Shown here: positions 17,849 to 27,066 of the stretch, piece after piece
Layout of the letters: every line of letters starts with the position of its first letter
Numbering within the stretch: the first letter of the stretch is position 1
Assembly: GCF_024171955.1 (NCBI RefSeq)
Contig: NZ_JAMTCS010000001.1
Location: 186,001-250,000 of the forward strand
Length of the DNA stretch: 64,000 bases
From: Promicromonospora thailandica
Lineage (GTDB): Bacteria > Actinomycetota > Actinomycetes > Actinomycetales > Cellulomonadaceae
Direction of reading: 5' to 3'
Program-made: the position numbers and the translations under genes
Notes under the pieces: generated by a model
Told to the model about the DNA's origin: nothing
What the model saw: only the letters and a program-made list of their open reading frames with translations
The model's database searches: none

Positions 17849-17854
17849 TATACT
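17849..17854 (+). promoter_or_regulatory. Probable -10 of the TelA-PknG-FHA operon
   Basis: TATACT lies 36 bp before the telA-like ATG. A good AAGGAG ribosome site stands between them, so this mRNA has a leader. No convincing -35 is present. Confidence 0.45.
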
Positions 17855-17889
17855 CGCGGCGTTCGGACGCCCTATCGCAAGGAGCACCG

Positions 17890-19107
17890 ATGACCGAGCC
17901 GACGCCGCTTCAACCCCCAGCACCAGCCGAGCCGCTCGTGCTCACCGCGCCCGACCCCGTGCAGCCCGTCGCCACGACGCAGGCGCCCGCGATGGCGCCC
18001 AAGGTCGACCCCGCCGTCGCCCCCGCGCTCGACCGCAAGGTCGCCACGTACCTCGACGGCCTGCTGGCCACCGACACGAAGAGCCCCGAGTTCGCCCGGC
18101 GTGCGGACGACGTGCGCACCATGGGCGACCAGGACATCCGCCAGGCCGCCGACTCCAGCAACCGCCTGCTGGCCACCCCGGTGCGCGCGCTCAAGGAGGG
18201 CGGGCTCGCCGACGGCTCCAAGGTAGGCCAGACGCTGCTCGAGCTGCGCCGCACCGTCGAGGACCTGGACCCGTCCGAGGCGAGCGTGGGCCGCAAGATC
18301 CTCGGGCTCATCCCGTTCGGCGACAGGCTGCAGGACTACTTCCGCCGCTACGAGTCCGCCCAGGGCCAGCTCAACGCCATCATCCAGGCCCTCTACAACG
18401 GCCAGGACGAGCTCCGCAAGGACAACGCCGCGCTGAACCTGGAGAAGCAGAACCTCTGGGACACGATGACGCGGCTGAACCAGTACATCTACGTGGCCGA
18501 GCGCCTCGATGCGCAGCTCTCCGCGAAGATCGCCGAGCTGCAGGTCGCGGAGCCCGAGCGCGCGAAGGCCCTGTCCGAGGACGTGCTGTTCTACGTGCGC
18601 CAGAAGCACCAGGACCTGCTCACCCAGCTCGCCGTGTCGATCCAGGGCTACCTCGCGATCGACATCATCATCAAGAACAACATCGAGCTCACCAAGGGCG
18701 TCGACCGTGCCACCACGACGACGGTCTCGGCGCTGCGCACCGCCGTCATCGTGGCCCAGGCCCTCGCCAACCAGAAGCTCGTGCTGGACCAGATCGGCGC
18801 CCTCAACACCACGACGTCGAACATGATCGCCTCGACCTCCAAGATGCTCGCCGACCAGTCCGCGACCATCCAGGAGCAGGCCGCGAGCTCGACCGTCGGC
18901 ATCGAGCAGCTCCAGGCCGCGTTCGCGAACATCTACGCCACGATGGACTCCATCAGCGACTTCAAGACCCGGGCGCTCGACTCGATGTCGCAGACCATCG
19001 GCGTGCTGCAGACCGAGACGACCAAGGCCGCCGAGTACGTGGAGCGGGCCCGGCGCACCGACACCGACGGCGTGGCGAGCGGTTCTCTCGACCTCAGCAC
19101 CCCGTGA
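17890..19107 (+). CDS. TelA-family (toxic anion resistance) protein
   Basis: A 405-residue, almost wholly alpha-helical cytosolic protein of the TelA/KlaA family. Family marks are VGRKILGLIPFGDRLQDYF (about 137-155), LNLEKQNLWDTMTRLNQYIY, and the long helical DQIGALNTTTSNMIASTSKML region. TelA proteins were named for tellurite resistance and occur in stress-response and envelope-integrity gene sets; the molecular activity is unknown. The N-terminal 45 residues are Pro/Thr-rich and disordered. AAGGAG six bases before the ATG supports the start. First gene of the operon running to 30.46 kb, which ties TelA to kinase-G signalling here. Confidence 0.88.
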   Translation: MTEPTPLQPPAPAEPLVLTAPDPVQPVATTQAPAMAPKVDPAVAPALDRKVATYLDGLLATDTKSPEFARRADDVRTMGDQDIRQAADSSNRLLATPVRALKEGGLADGSKVGQTLLELRRTVEDLDPSEASVGRKILGLIPFGDRLQDYFRRYESAQGQLNAIIQALYNGQDELRKDNAALNLEKQNLWDTMTRLNQYIYVAERLDAQLSAKIAELQVAEPERAKALSEDVLFYVRQKHQDLLTQLAVSIQGYLAIDIIIKNNIELTKGVDRATTTTVSALRTAVIVAQALANQKLVLDQIGALNTTTSNMIASTSKMLADQSATIQEQAASSTVGIEQLQAAFANIYATMDSISDFKTRALDSMSQTIGVLQTETTKAAEYVERARRTDTDGVASGSLDLSTP

Positions 19108-19127
19108 CGGCGGGTCCGGAGGCAGGC

Positions 19128-19685
19128 ATGAGCTGGTGGCGACGGCTCCTCGGCGGGGGACGGTCCGGCGAGCGGTCCGGCACGGAGCAGCCCGCCGCGA
19201 TCCCCGCGCCGCCCACGACCGAGCAGATCGTCACGTCCGTCGACGCCGTCATGGCGCGCGCGACCGGCCGGGCGCCCGCCGCCGTGACGGCCCGGGTGCA
19301 GCGGGTGGCCGAGACGGTGCACGAGATGGCGCCCCGCCTGGACCGGCTCGGCGCCGGCTCCCAGCAGGCGCACACCGTGGTCGCCACGGCCACGAGCTAC
19401 CTGCCGGAGGCCGTCGACGCGTACCTGCGCCTGCCCCGCGACTTCGCCGACCGGCGCGTCGTCGACCGGGGCAAGACGTCGCTCATGATCCTGTGCGACC
19501 AGCTCGACCTGCTCGGTGCCACGCTCGACAAGATCTCGGACGCCGTCTCGCGCGCCGACGCCGTGGCCCTCGTGGCGCACGGCCGCTTCCTCGAGGAGAA
19601 GTTCGGCACGTCGTCGGGCCTCGCCCTGCCGGGCCCGTCGTCCGGCGGCCCGACGCCGGGGCCGGCCCCGCTGGAGGCACCGTGA
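19128..19685 (+). CDS. Helical hypothetical protein between TelA and AAA+ genes
   Basis: A 185-residue protein not recognised by family. The N-terminus MSWWRRLLGGGR is amphipathic and basic, perhaps a membrane-surface anchor. Residues about 40-155 are predicted helical (VTARVQRVAETVHEMAPRLD, TSLMILCDQLDLLGATLDKI). The C-terminus is Gly/Pro-rich. The ATG has GGAGG five bases upstream; a GTG at 19104 overlapping the telA stop is an alternative. By position it resembles the small helical proteins that accompany TelA in other bacteria, but similarity was not demonstrable by eye. Confidence 0.7.
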   Translation: MSWWRRLLGGGRSGERSGTEQPAAIPAPPTTEQIVTSVDAVMARATGRAPAAVTARVQRVAETVHEMAPRLDRLGAGSQQAHTVVATATSYLPEAVDAYLRLPRDFADRRVVDRGKTSLMILCDQLDLLGATLDKISDAVSRADAVALVAHGRFLEEKFGTSSGLALPGPSSGGPTPGPAPLEAP

Positions 19686-19765
19686 GCTCCCGGCCCCCGG
19701 AGCGCGCCCCGCTCACTGGAGCGCCCGCGGCGGCGACCCCGGTACGCCCGGCGGTCGCCGCATGA
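19682..19765 (+). CDS. 27-residue linking ORF (translational coupler candidate)
   Basis: A GTG start overlaps the previous stop (GTGA, 19682-19685), and the TGA stop overlaps the next ATG (ATGA, 19762-19765). GGAGG precedes the GTG at good spacing, while the AAA+ gene's own ATG has no clear ribosome site. The peptide is Pro/Ala/Arg-rich with no fold expected. It most likely carries ribosomes from the upstream gene to the AAA+ start; a functional microprotein is less likely. Confidence 0.5.
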   Translation: MSSRPPERAPLTGAPAAATPVRPAVAA

Positions 19766-21189
19766 CGGCGGCGACCGCGCTCGCCGCCGCCCTCGACGCA
19801 CTCGCGGGCGCCGGCGCCGCCGCGGGGCTGGACGCCACGGCCGCGCGCACCGAGGGCGAACGGCTCGCCGCGGCCGTGGCCGAGTCGTCCCCCGGCGCAC
19901 CCGCGGACTGGCTCGCGGGCACCACCCCGTCGACCGCCGCACACGACACACCGGAGCGGCCCGACGACGCCCGTCCGGCCGCACCCGGCGGCCTGCAACC
20001 CTTCTTCGACGCCGCCGTGAGCGCCCGGCGCTGGCGGTCCGCGCCGACCGACCTGCTCGCCGCCCTGGTCGCGGCCGGGTCACCGCACGGCCCGGCGTAC
20101 GCGGAGGCGCTGGCCGCCGTCGTCGACGCCGCCGCGGCCCTCGGCGACCCGAGCATCAGCGCGATCGCCGCGGCCGAGGGGACCAAGGCCGTCCACCGCG
20201 GTGCGGCCCGGGGCCTCGACCGGGCCCCCGCGCCCCGCCCGGCCGTCCCGGACGATGTGCGGCGTTCCGGCCCGGCCGACCCGCCGCAGACCGGCCTGAC
20301 CGCCGACCCGCCCGCACGGCCCCCGGTGCCCGAGCCCGCCCCCGAGCCCGCCCCCCAGGAGAAGTCCCTCGCCGAGCTCCTCGACGAGCTCGACGCGCTC
20401 ACGGGCCTGGCGAGCGTCAAGAACGAGATCCGCCACCAGACCGAGCTGCTGCGCATCGAGCGCCTGCGCCAGGAGGCGGGCCTGAGCGCCCCCACGCTGA
20501 CCCGGCACCTGGTGTTCGTGGGCAACCCCGGCACCGGCAAGACGACGGTGGGCCGGCTCGTGGCCGGGATCTACCGCGCGCTGGGCCTGCTGGAGAAGGG
20601 GCACCTGGTCGAGGTGGACCGGTCGGAGCTGGTCGCGGGCTACCTGGGGCAGACGGCGGAGAAGACGACCGCCGTGGTGCAGCGGGCCCTGGGCGGCGTG
20701 CTCTTCATCGACGAGGCCTACGCGCTCGCCGAGGACCAGTACGGCCGTGAGGCGGTCGACACCCTGGTCAAGGACATGGAGGACCACCGCGACGACCTCG
20801 TCGTGATCGTGGCCGGCTACCCCGGGCCCATGGCCCGGTTCGTGGGCACCAACCCGGGGCTGGAGAGCCGGTTCGCCCGCACCATCACCTTCGAGGACTA
20901 CTCGGCGGCGGAGCTGCGGCGGATCTTCGAGAGCATGGCCCGCTCCGCCGACTTCGAGCCGCAGGAGGCCACCCTGGAGCGGTTCGACCGGCTCGCGGCC
21001 GGGCAGGCCCGCGGTGAGGGCTTCGGCAACGGCCGCTGGGCCCGCAACGTGCTGGACTCCGCGATCGCCCGGCACGCCTGGCGCCTGCGAGACGTTGAAC
21101 GACCGACGCTGGACCAGCTGCGCACGCTGGTCCCGGAAGACCTGGAGGATGTCGTGGACATCGGGACAGACGGCGAGGCCACCCCATGA
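19762..21189 (+). CDS. AAA+ ATPase, CbbX/SpoVK-like
   Basis: A 475-residue ATPase. The N-terminal 200 residues are Ala/Pro-rich with a helical segment and then a disordered PEPAPEPAPQ stretch. The AAA+ domain follows: Walker A GNPGTGKT (254-261), pore-loop-like GYLGQTA (293-299), Walker B LFIDEAY (314-320), sensor region VIVAGYPGPM and arginine finger near NPGLESRF. This matches the CbbX/SpoVK group, hexameric remodellers such as the Rubisco activase CbbX and the ESX-associated EccA. No Rubisco or ESX genes are nearby, so its client is probably a partner in this operon. Coupled at both ends by ATGA overlaps. Confidence 0.88.
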   Translation: MTAATALAAALDALAGAGAAAGLDATAARTEGERLAAAVAESSPGAPADWLAGTTPSTAAHDTPERPDDARPAAPGGLQPFFDAAVSARRWRSAPTDLLAALVAAGSPHGPAYAEALAAVVDAAAALGDPSISAIAAAEGTKAVHRGAARGLDRAPAPRPAVPDDVRRSGPADPPQTGLTADPPARPPVPEPAPEPAPQEKSLAELLDELDALTGLASVKNEIRHQTELLRIERLRQEAGLSAPTLTRHLVFVGNPGTGKTTVGRLVAGIYRALGLLEKGHLVEVDRSELVAGYLGQTAEKTTAVVQRALGGVLFIDEAYALAEDQYGREAVDTLVKDMEDHRDDLVVIVAGYPGPMARFVGTNPGLESRFARTITFEDYSAAELRRIFESMARSADFEPQEATLERFDRLAAGQARGEGFGNGRWARNVLDSAIARHAWRLRDVERPTLDQLRTLVPEDLEDVVDIGTDGEATP

Positions 21190-22505
21190 GCACGCCGACG
21201 ACCACGCCGACCACCGTGGGCGCGCCGACGACCGCGGCCCCCGCCGCCGGGACGACCCCGGCGCCCGCCTCACGGTTCTCGGCCGGCCTCGCGACGACTC
21301 CGGGCCGCCTCGCGCTGGCCACCGTGGTCGCCGTGGCGGCCTGCCTGCTGCTCGCCGTGACGGGCTTCCTCGCCGGGAACGGTCAGGCCGCGGCCCTGCA
21401 GGACGCGCAGCGCGACGCCGCGCAGCTCGTCGGCACGCAGGAGCTGCGCAACGACCTCGTGTCGGCCGACGCGACCGCCACCAACGCGTTCCTCGTCGGC
21501 GGGCTGGAGCCCACCGAGGCGCGGGAGCGCTACGAGACGAGCCTCTCGGAGGCGGCGGAGGCCGTCCCGGCGCTGGCCGCGACCGCGCGCGGGGACGGCG
21601 AGGCCGACGACCTGGCCACGGTGGCCGACTCGGTGCAGCGGTACGCGGGCCTCGTCGAGTCCGCCCGCGCGAACAACCGGCAGGGCTTCCCCGTCGGCGC
21701 CGCCTACCTCGACCAGGCGTCGGCCGCGCTGCGCGACGAGGTGCTGCCCACCCTCGACCGGGTCGCCGTCTCGACGTCCGAGCGGGTCGACGCCGACATG
21801 GGCACGGTCTCGCTGTCCCAGCTGCTGCTCCTGCTCGTGCTGCTGGCGCTCGTGGCGCTGGCCGCCGTCCAGCTCTGGCTGGCGCGCCGCACGCACCGCG
21901 TGCTGAACACAGGCCTCGCGGCGGCGAGCGTCGCCCTGCTGGTGGGCGGCCTGGTGGCCACCGCGGCGGTGGTGGGCGGCAACGGCGTGGCGCGGTCCGT
22001 GGCGAGCGGCCCGTACGCCGCGACGGTCGCGACGTCGCAGGCCCTGTCGCTGGCCACCGACGCCAAGTCGATGGAGTCCTTCACGCTGATCAAGCGGGGC
22101 TCCGGAGCCGAGTTCGAGGAGTCCTACCAGGCGTCGATGGACCAGGCCACGGAGCTGCTGACCACCGCCGAGGCGGCCGACGGCGCCGGCTCCGACCCGC
22201 TGACCCTCCTGGAGGAGTACGACGCGGCGCACGGCGCGATCCGTGAGCTGGACGACAGCAGCCGCTGGGAGGAGGCCGTCGCGGCGGCCACCGCCACGAC
22301 CGACGACTCCGCCGGTGCCGCGTTCGCCGCGTTCTCGGACGCCGCCCACGCCGACGTCGAGGCCACGAGCGAGGACGCCGTGGACCGGCTCGGCTCGGCC
22401 GCGACCACCGCGCGCATCGCGGCCTGGGTCGCCCTCGTGCTCGGGGTCGCGGGCGCCGTCGCCGCGGCCGCCGGGATGAACGTCCGTCTGAAGGAGTACC
22501 GATGA
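21186..22505 (+). CDS. GlnX-like membrane sensor/transducer
   Basis: A 439-residue membrane protein with four helices (about 41-64, 210-233, 241-264, 411-432). They frame two extracytoplasmic helical-bundle sensory regions of about 145 residues each. It is followed directly by a GlnH-type binding protein and, one gene later, by PknG. That is the neighbourhood of mycobacterial GlnX (Rv0412c), which relays amino-acid binding by GlnH to PknG. The two halves look like tandem 4HB-MCP-type units. ATGA overlaps join it to both neighbours. No kinase or methyl-accepting domain is present. Confidence 0.82.
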   Translation: MSTPTTTPTTVGAPTTAAPAAGTTPAPASRFSAGLATTPGRLALATVVAVAACLLLAVTGFLAGNGQAAALQDAQRDAAQLVGTQELRNDLVSADATATNAFLVGGLEPTEARERYETSLSEAAEAVPALAATARGDGEADDLATVADSVQRYAGLVESARANNRQGFPVGAAYLDQASAALRDEVLPTLDRVAVSTSERVDADMGTVSLSQLLLLLVLLALVALAAVQLWLARRTHRVLNTGLAAASVALLVGGLVATAAVVGGNGVARSVASGPYAATVATSQALSLATDAKSMESFTLIKRGSGAEFEESYQASMDQATELLTTAEAADGAGSDPLTLLEEYDAAHGAIRELDDSSRWEEAVAAATATTDDSAGAAFAAFSDAAHADVEATSEDAVDRLGSAATTARIAAWVALVLGVAGAVAAAAGMNVRLKEYR

Positions 22506-23569
22506 GAACCCGCGCAGCCCGCAGACCGCTCGTCACGGCGCTGGTGGCGCTGACCCTCGCCGGCACGGTGGCGGCCTGCGCGCCCGAGCCGACGACGCAC
22601 CTGCTCACGGGAGCGGCCGGCGTCGGTTCGGCCACCCAGGGGTCAGCACGGGAGTCAGCACAGGAGTCGGCCCAGAACTCGGCCCAGGACTCGGTCGAGG
22701 GCGCGGCGCCCGAGGCCCAGGCCCCGGCGTCCGGCACGGCGACCGCGCCCGCGGAGTGCGCCGACGGCCTGCCCGCCGTCGCGTCGACGAGGCCCGGCGG
22801 CAGCCCCCGGGTCACGCCCGGCTCCACCATGGCGGCCGTCCGGGAGCGCGGCGTGCTCAAGGTCGGCGTCTCGTCGGACACCCTGCTCATGGGGTCCCGC
22901 GACCCGTTCACGGGTGAGATCGAGGGCTTCGACATCGACGTGGCGCGCCAGGTCGCCGCGGCGATCCTGGGCGACCCCGACAAGATCGAGTACCGCGTCA
23001 TCACCTCGGGCGACCGGGAGACCGTGCTGGCCGACCACGAGGTCGACATCGTGGTGCGCGCCTTCACCATCAACTGCGAGCGCTGGGAGAACATCGCGTT
23101 CTCCGCCGAGTACTACCACGCGGGCCAGAAGCTCCTGGTGCCGTCGACGTCGCAGGTCACGGGCATCGACGACCTCGAGGGCCAGCGCGTGTGCGCACCG
23201 GACGGCACCACGACGCTCGAGCGGCTCCAGGCCTGGGAGGGCGTCGAGGCGGTGCCCGCGGCCACGCACACCACGTGCCTCGTGCTGTTCCAGCAGGGCG
23301 AGGTCGACGCGATCACGGGCGACGACACCGTCCTGGCCGGGTTCGCCGCGCAGGACCCGTACGCCCGGGTGGTCGGTGACGCGGTGAGCGACGAGCCGTA
23401 CGGCGTCGGCATCCCGGCGGACCGGCCCGACATGGTGCCGTTCGTCAACGGCGTGCTGGAGCGGATGATCTCGAGCGGGCAGTGGGCGGCGTCCTACGAG
23501 CGCTGGCTGGGCGACGCGCTGGGCCCCGCCCCGGCGGCACCGCGGCCGGTCTACGGACGGACGCCGTGA
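22502..23569 (+). CDS. GlnH-like amino-acid-binding lipoprotein (SBP family 3)
   Basis: A 355-residue lipoprotein. The signal peptide has lipobox AGTVAAC with Cys26. A low-complexity stalk (about 30-85) carries four SAxxS-type repeats. The family 3 binding domain (about 105-340) has RGVLKVGVSSDTLLMG, FTGEIEGFDIDVARQVAAAI and VDAITGDDTVLAGF. In mycobacteria the equivalent GlnH binds aspartate/glutamate and signals through GlnX to PknG. There are no permease or ABC ATPase genes here, so it serves as a sensor, not an importer. An ATGA overlap couples it to the GlnX-like gene. Confidence 0.85.
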   Translation: MRTRAARRPLVTALVALTLAGTVAACAPEPTTHLLTGAAGVGSATQGSARESAQESAQNSAQDSVEGAAPEAQAPASGTATAPAECADGLPAVASTRPGGSPRVTPGSTMAAVRERGVLKVGVSSDTLLMGSRDPFTGEIEGFDIDVARQVAAAILGDPDKIEYRVITSGDRETVLADHEVDIVVRAFTINCERWENIAFSAEYYHAGQKLLVPSTSQVTGIDDLEGQRVCAPDGTTTLERLQAWEGVEAVPAATHTTCLVLFQQGEVDAITGDDTVLAGFAAQDPYARVVGDAVSDEPYGVGIPADRPDMVPFVNGVLERMISSGQWAASYERWLGDALGPAPAAPRPVYGRTP

Positions 23570-24669
23570 GCCGGACGCGGCGCGCGCCGGCGCCGCCCGG
23601 CGCCCTGGGCGTGGCCGCCGAGCCGGCCGCGCTCCTGACCTACCTGACCGACCTGCAGGCGTGGCTCGACGCGCGCCGGGCCGACCTGGACCGGCTCGAC
23701 ACCGCGGCCCGGCAGTCCGGGGCGGACGGCGTCACGGCCGACGTCGTCCTGGCGCTCACCCTCTGGCAGGCGGTGCGCACGCGGGCGGACGAGCTGGTCG
23801 AGGTGTGGGACTCCGGCAGGGCCGACGCCGTGGCTCGCGAGCGCATGTCGCAGCTGGTCTGGGGCCGCCTCGGCGGCGACCCCGCCACGTCGCTGCTCTC
23901 GCTGGTCGACGCCGCGCGTCTGTGCGACGCCCAGGCGGACCAGCTCGCCGCCCGGCTGTCGTTCGACCCGCACGCCGCGGACGTCACGGCCCGGTTCCGG
24001 GCGCTGGCCGCCGGCGTCGTCCGGGCGGAGGACGCGGCGCGCGCGACGGCCACCACCGAGGACGACGACGCCGTCGCCCGGCTCCGTGACCGGCTGGCCC
24101 GGCTCAAGGCCGACGCGGCCCGGGGTGCTGACGTCACCGGTCCGCTCGGCGCGCTGGAGAACGAGGTGGCGCGCACCGAGCGCGACCTCATCGTGGCCAC
24201 GGCGCGGAGCCGGTCGCTGGCCCGGGACCGGGAGCGCGCCGTCGCGCTGCGCGCCGCGCTGGCCGACCGGGCGCCCGTGATCCAGCAGGTCGCCGACCGC
24301 TGCCGGCGGGAGATCGCGGACCCGCCGCGGCTCGCCGTCCCCGACGTGACCCGGCTCGGCGACGTGCCGCGGGAGCCGGACCGGCTGGCGACGTACGTCA
24401 CGCGGCTGGGTGCCGTCGAGCGGGCCATGGAGCGCGCCGAGGACGCCTACACCGCACCCCTGCGGGAGCGCGCCGAGCTGCGCTACCGCGTCAAGAACCT
24501 CATGACGAAGGCCCAGGGCAACGGGCGGGCGGCGTCGTCCACCGTGAAGGCGGGCGAGGACGAGGCGCGCGAGGCGCTGGACGCCACCCCCTGCGACCTG
24601 ACCCTGGCCCGGCACTTCACCGAGCAGCTCGAGACGCTCGTGCGCGATCTCCCGGAGGGACACCGATGA
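23566..24669 (+). CDS. Coiled-coil protein between GlnH and PknG genes
   Basis: A 367-residue cytosolic protein, not assigned to a named family. It is rich in Ala, Arg, Asp and Leu with heptad-like stretches (DDAVARLRDRLARLKADAAR and the following 80 residues), consistent with long coiled coils. There are no membrane segments, nucleotide motifs or cysteine clusters. The GTG start overlaps the glnH-like stop, and its stop overlaps the pknG-like ATG, so expression is tied to both. It may be a scaffold linking the membrane sensor to the kinase. That is inference from position. Confidence 0.8.
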   Translation: MSRTRRAPAPPGALGVAAEPAALLTYLTDLQAWLDARRADLDRLDTAARQSGADGVTADVVLALTLWQAVRTRADELVEVWDSGRADAVARERMSQLVWGRLGGDPATSLLSLVDAARLCDAQADQLAARLSFDPHAADVTARFRALAAGVVRAEDAARATATTEDDDAVARLRDRLARLKADAARGADVTGPLGALENEVARTERDLIVATARSRSLARDRERAVALRAALADRAPVIQQVADRCRREIADPPRLAVPDVTRLGDVPREPDRLATYVTRLGAVERAMERAEDAYTAPLRERAELRYRVKNLMTKAQGNGRAASSTVKAGEDEAREALDATPCDLTLARHFTEQLETLVRDLPEGHR

Positions 24670-26957
24670 CCACACAGGCCTGCGCGGAGCCGGGCTGCCC
24701 CGGCACGATCCAGGACGGCTACTGCGACGTGTGCGGCGCGCCCGCGGGCGGCAACCCGACGGGAGGCGCGCTCGCCGCCGTCGCCGCCTCCTGGGGTACG
24801 GGGACGGGCACAGGGGCCGCCGCGAGTGCCCCGGGCAGCGGCACGGCGGAGATGCAGCAGCCCGCCACGGGGCGCACCAGCTCGTCCCGGCTCGCGTCCA
24901 CGGCGCTGGGCTCGGCCCGCATGGCGCCCGGTTCGTACCAGACCCGGCGGGTCGGTACGGGGTCGACGCGCCTGCGGGGCCACCGGCTGGGTGCGGGCCT
25001 GACCACCGTGCCGCACACACCGGTCGCCGACCCGCTGCAGGCCGTGATGGCCACGCCGGAGCTCGCCGAGAACAAGCGGTTCTGCCCCACGTGCGGGCAG
25101 CCGGTGGGGCGGGCGCGCGAGGGCGTGCCCGGCCGCATCGCCGGCTTCTGCGGGCACTGCGGTGCGCGGTACGACTTCGCGCCCGCGCTCACCGCCGGCG
25201 ACCTGGTGGGCGGCCAGTACGAGGTGGTGGGCTGCCTGGCCCACGGCGGCCTCGGCTGGATCTACCTGGCGCGCGACCGCAACGTCAGCGGTCGCTGGGT
25301 GGTGCTCAAGGGCCTGCTGAACTCGGGCGACAAGGAGGCCTACGAGGCGGCCGTCGCGGAGCGCCAGTACCTCGCCGAGGTGGAGCACCCGCTCATCGTC
25401 GAGATCTTCAACTTCGTGCTGCACGACGGGCTGGGCTACACCGTCATGGAGTTCGTGGGCGGCAAGTCGCTCAAGGACGTGCTCAAGGAGCGCCGCGACC
25501 AGGGCGGCGGGCAGGCCCGTCCGCTGCCCGTGGACCAGGCCATCGCGTACATCCTCGAGGTGCTGCCCGCGTTCAGCTACCTGCACGACCACGACCTGCT
25601 GTACTGCGACTTCAAGCCGGACAACATCATCGCGCAGGGCGACGGCGTCAAGCTGATCGACATGGGCGGCGTGCGCCGCGCGGACGACATGACGTCCGCG
25701 ATCTACGGCACGGTCGGCTACCAGGCGCCCGAGGTGCCGGAGATCGGGCCGTCCGTCGCGTCGGACATCTTCACGCTCGGCCGCACGCTCGCCTCGCTGG
25801 TGCTGGACTTCCGCGGCAACACGACGGTCTACCAGGCCTCGTTCCCGCCGGTCGCCGAGACGCCCGTCTTCCAGCGGTACGACTCGTTCTACCGCTGGCT
25901 GGCCAAGGCGTGCGCCCCGGCGCCGGCCGACCGGTTCGCGACGGTCGACGAGGCCCGCGTGCAGCTCCTCGGCGTGCTGCGCGAGGTGGTGGCCACCGAC
26001 AAGGGTCCGGCGCACACGGCCACGACGTCGGCCGAGTCCCTGCTGTTCGGCGTGCCGCCGCTCGACGGCGCCGAGCGGCCGCTCACCTGGGACGAGCTCC
26101 CGCTGCTCAAGGTCGACTCGAGCGACCCGATGGCGTCCTGGCTGGCCGGCGTGAACGTGGCCGACCCCGTCGAGCGCATGGTCGCCCTGAGCGGCGCCCC
26201 CGAGGCCACGGTCGAGGTGCGGCTCGCCTTCGCGCGTGCCGCCATCGAGGCCGGCGACGGCGGACGCCTGCGGGCGCTCGTCGCCGAGATCCTCAAGGAG
26301 GACCCGTGGGAGTGGCGCGCGGCCTGGCTGGAGGGCCTGGGGCACCTCGCGTCGAACGACCCGGCGTCCGCCCGTGCGTCGTTCAACGCCGTCTACGGGC
26401 AGGTGCCCGGTGAGCCGGCGCCCAAGCTCGCGCTCGCCACGGTCTGCGAGCTGTCGGGCGAGCCGGGCGTCGCCGAGCAGCTCTACACGACGATCGCACG
26501 GGCCGACGCCAACTACACGGGCGCCGCGGCGTTCGGCCTCGCCCGGGTCCGGGCCGGGGCCGGGGCGCTGGACGGCGCCCTCGGCGCGCTCGACCTCGTC
26601 GGCCCCACGCGCGGGTCCTACCCGGACGCCCGGCTGCGGCGGGCCCGGCTGCTCGTGTCCGCGCGGCGCAGCCTCCTCGACCTGTCGGACGCCGTCGCCG
26701 GGCTGGAGGCCGCGCACGTGCCGGACCGGCCCCGCGCCGAGGTCACGGTCGACGCCCTCGCCGGGGCGCTCGGCCTGGTCACGCGCGAGGGGCCCGACCC
26801 CGCCGTGCGCGTCGCGGGCGCCGAGGCCACGGAGCCCGCGCTGCGGGACCGCCTCGAGCTCGCGCTGCGCGACCTCGCCCGCCTCACCGAGGACCGCTCG
26901 GAGCGCGTCGCGCTCGTCGACCGGGCAAACTCCGTACGGCGGTGGACGTTGCGCTGA
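24666..26957 (+). CDS. pknG: Serine/threonine protein kinase PknG
   Basis: A 763-residue soluble kinase with the PknG architecture. An N-terminal zinc-ribbon-like element (C6, C11, C20, C23; DGYCDVCGAP) is followed by a disordered stretch. Then comes the rubredoxin-type metal site CPTCG / CGHCG (C140, C143, C162, C165). The kinase domain has loop AHGGLG (192-197), Lys215, catalytic YCDFKPDN (Asp315) and DMGG (332-335). A C-terminal TPR region spans about 480-763. Mycobacterial and corynebacterial PknG phosphorylate the FHA protein GarA/OdhI to control 2-oxoglutarate dehydrogenase. The extra N-terminal ribbon, also found in the phosphatase and FHA protein of this operon, is unusual. ATGA overlap with the upstream gene; GGAGGG ribosome site. 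Confidence 0.95.
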   Translation: MTTQACAEPGCPGTIQDGYCDVCGAPAGGNPTGGALAAVAASWGTGTGTGAAASAPGSGTAEMQQPATGRTSSSRLASTALGSARMAPGSYQTRRVGTGSTRLRGHRLGAGLTTVPHTPVADPLQAVMATPELAENKRFCPTCGQPVGRAREGVPGRIAGFCGHCGARYDFAPALTAGDLVGGQYEVVGCLAHGGLGWIYLARDRNVSGRWVVLKGLLNSGDKEAYEAAVAERQYLAEVEHPLIVEIFNFVLHDGLGYTVMEFVGGKSLKDVLKERRDQGGGQARPLPVDQAIAYILEVLPAFSYLHDHDLLYCDFKPDNIIAQGDGVKLIDMGGVRRADDMTSAIYGTVGYQAPEVPEIGPSVASDIFTLGRTLASLVLDFRGNTTVYQASFPPVAETPVFQRYDSFYRWLAKACAPAPADRFATVDEARVQLLGVLREVVATDKGPAHTATTSAESLLFGVPPLDGAERPLTWDELPLLKVDSSDPMASWLAGVNVADPVERMVALSGAPEATVEVRLAFARAAIEAGDGGRLRALVAEILKEDPWEWRAAWLEGLGHLASNDPASARASFNAVYGQVPGEPAPKLALATVCELSGEPGVAEQLYTTIARADANYTGAAAFGLARVRAGAGALDGALGALDLVGPTRGSYPDARLRRARLLVSARRSLLDLSDAVAGLEAAHVPDRPRAEVTVDALAGALGLVTREGPDPAVRVAGAEATEPALRDRLELALRDLARLTEDRSERVALVDRANSVRRWTLR

Positions 26958-27066
26958 CCGCGCGCCGGGCGGGCGCACGACACGGTCCACCGGGCGGCGC
27001 CGGTGACCCACCGAGAACGAGCCGCGGGGCGCGAGCCCTGACGAAGGCAAGGAGAACTACCCCGAC

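Noticed and set aside
17890-19107. Calling the TelA gene a tellurite-resistance determinant
   Set aside because: No terB/C/D or tehAB genes are nearby. The operon context is kinase-G signalling, so the resistance label would mislead.
22502-23569. GlnH gene as part of an amino-acid ABC importer
   Set aside because: No permease or ATPase of that family lies in the operon. The GlnX and PknG neighbours point to sensing.
26958-27066. A separate gene or promoter in the gap between PknG and PP2C
   Set aside because: The 109 bp hold a ribosome site but no hairpin, ORF or convincing -35/-10 pair.
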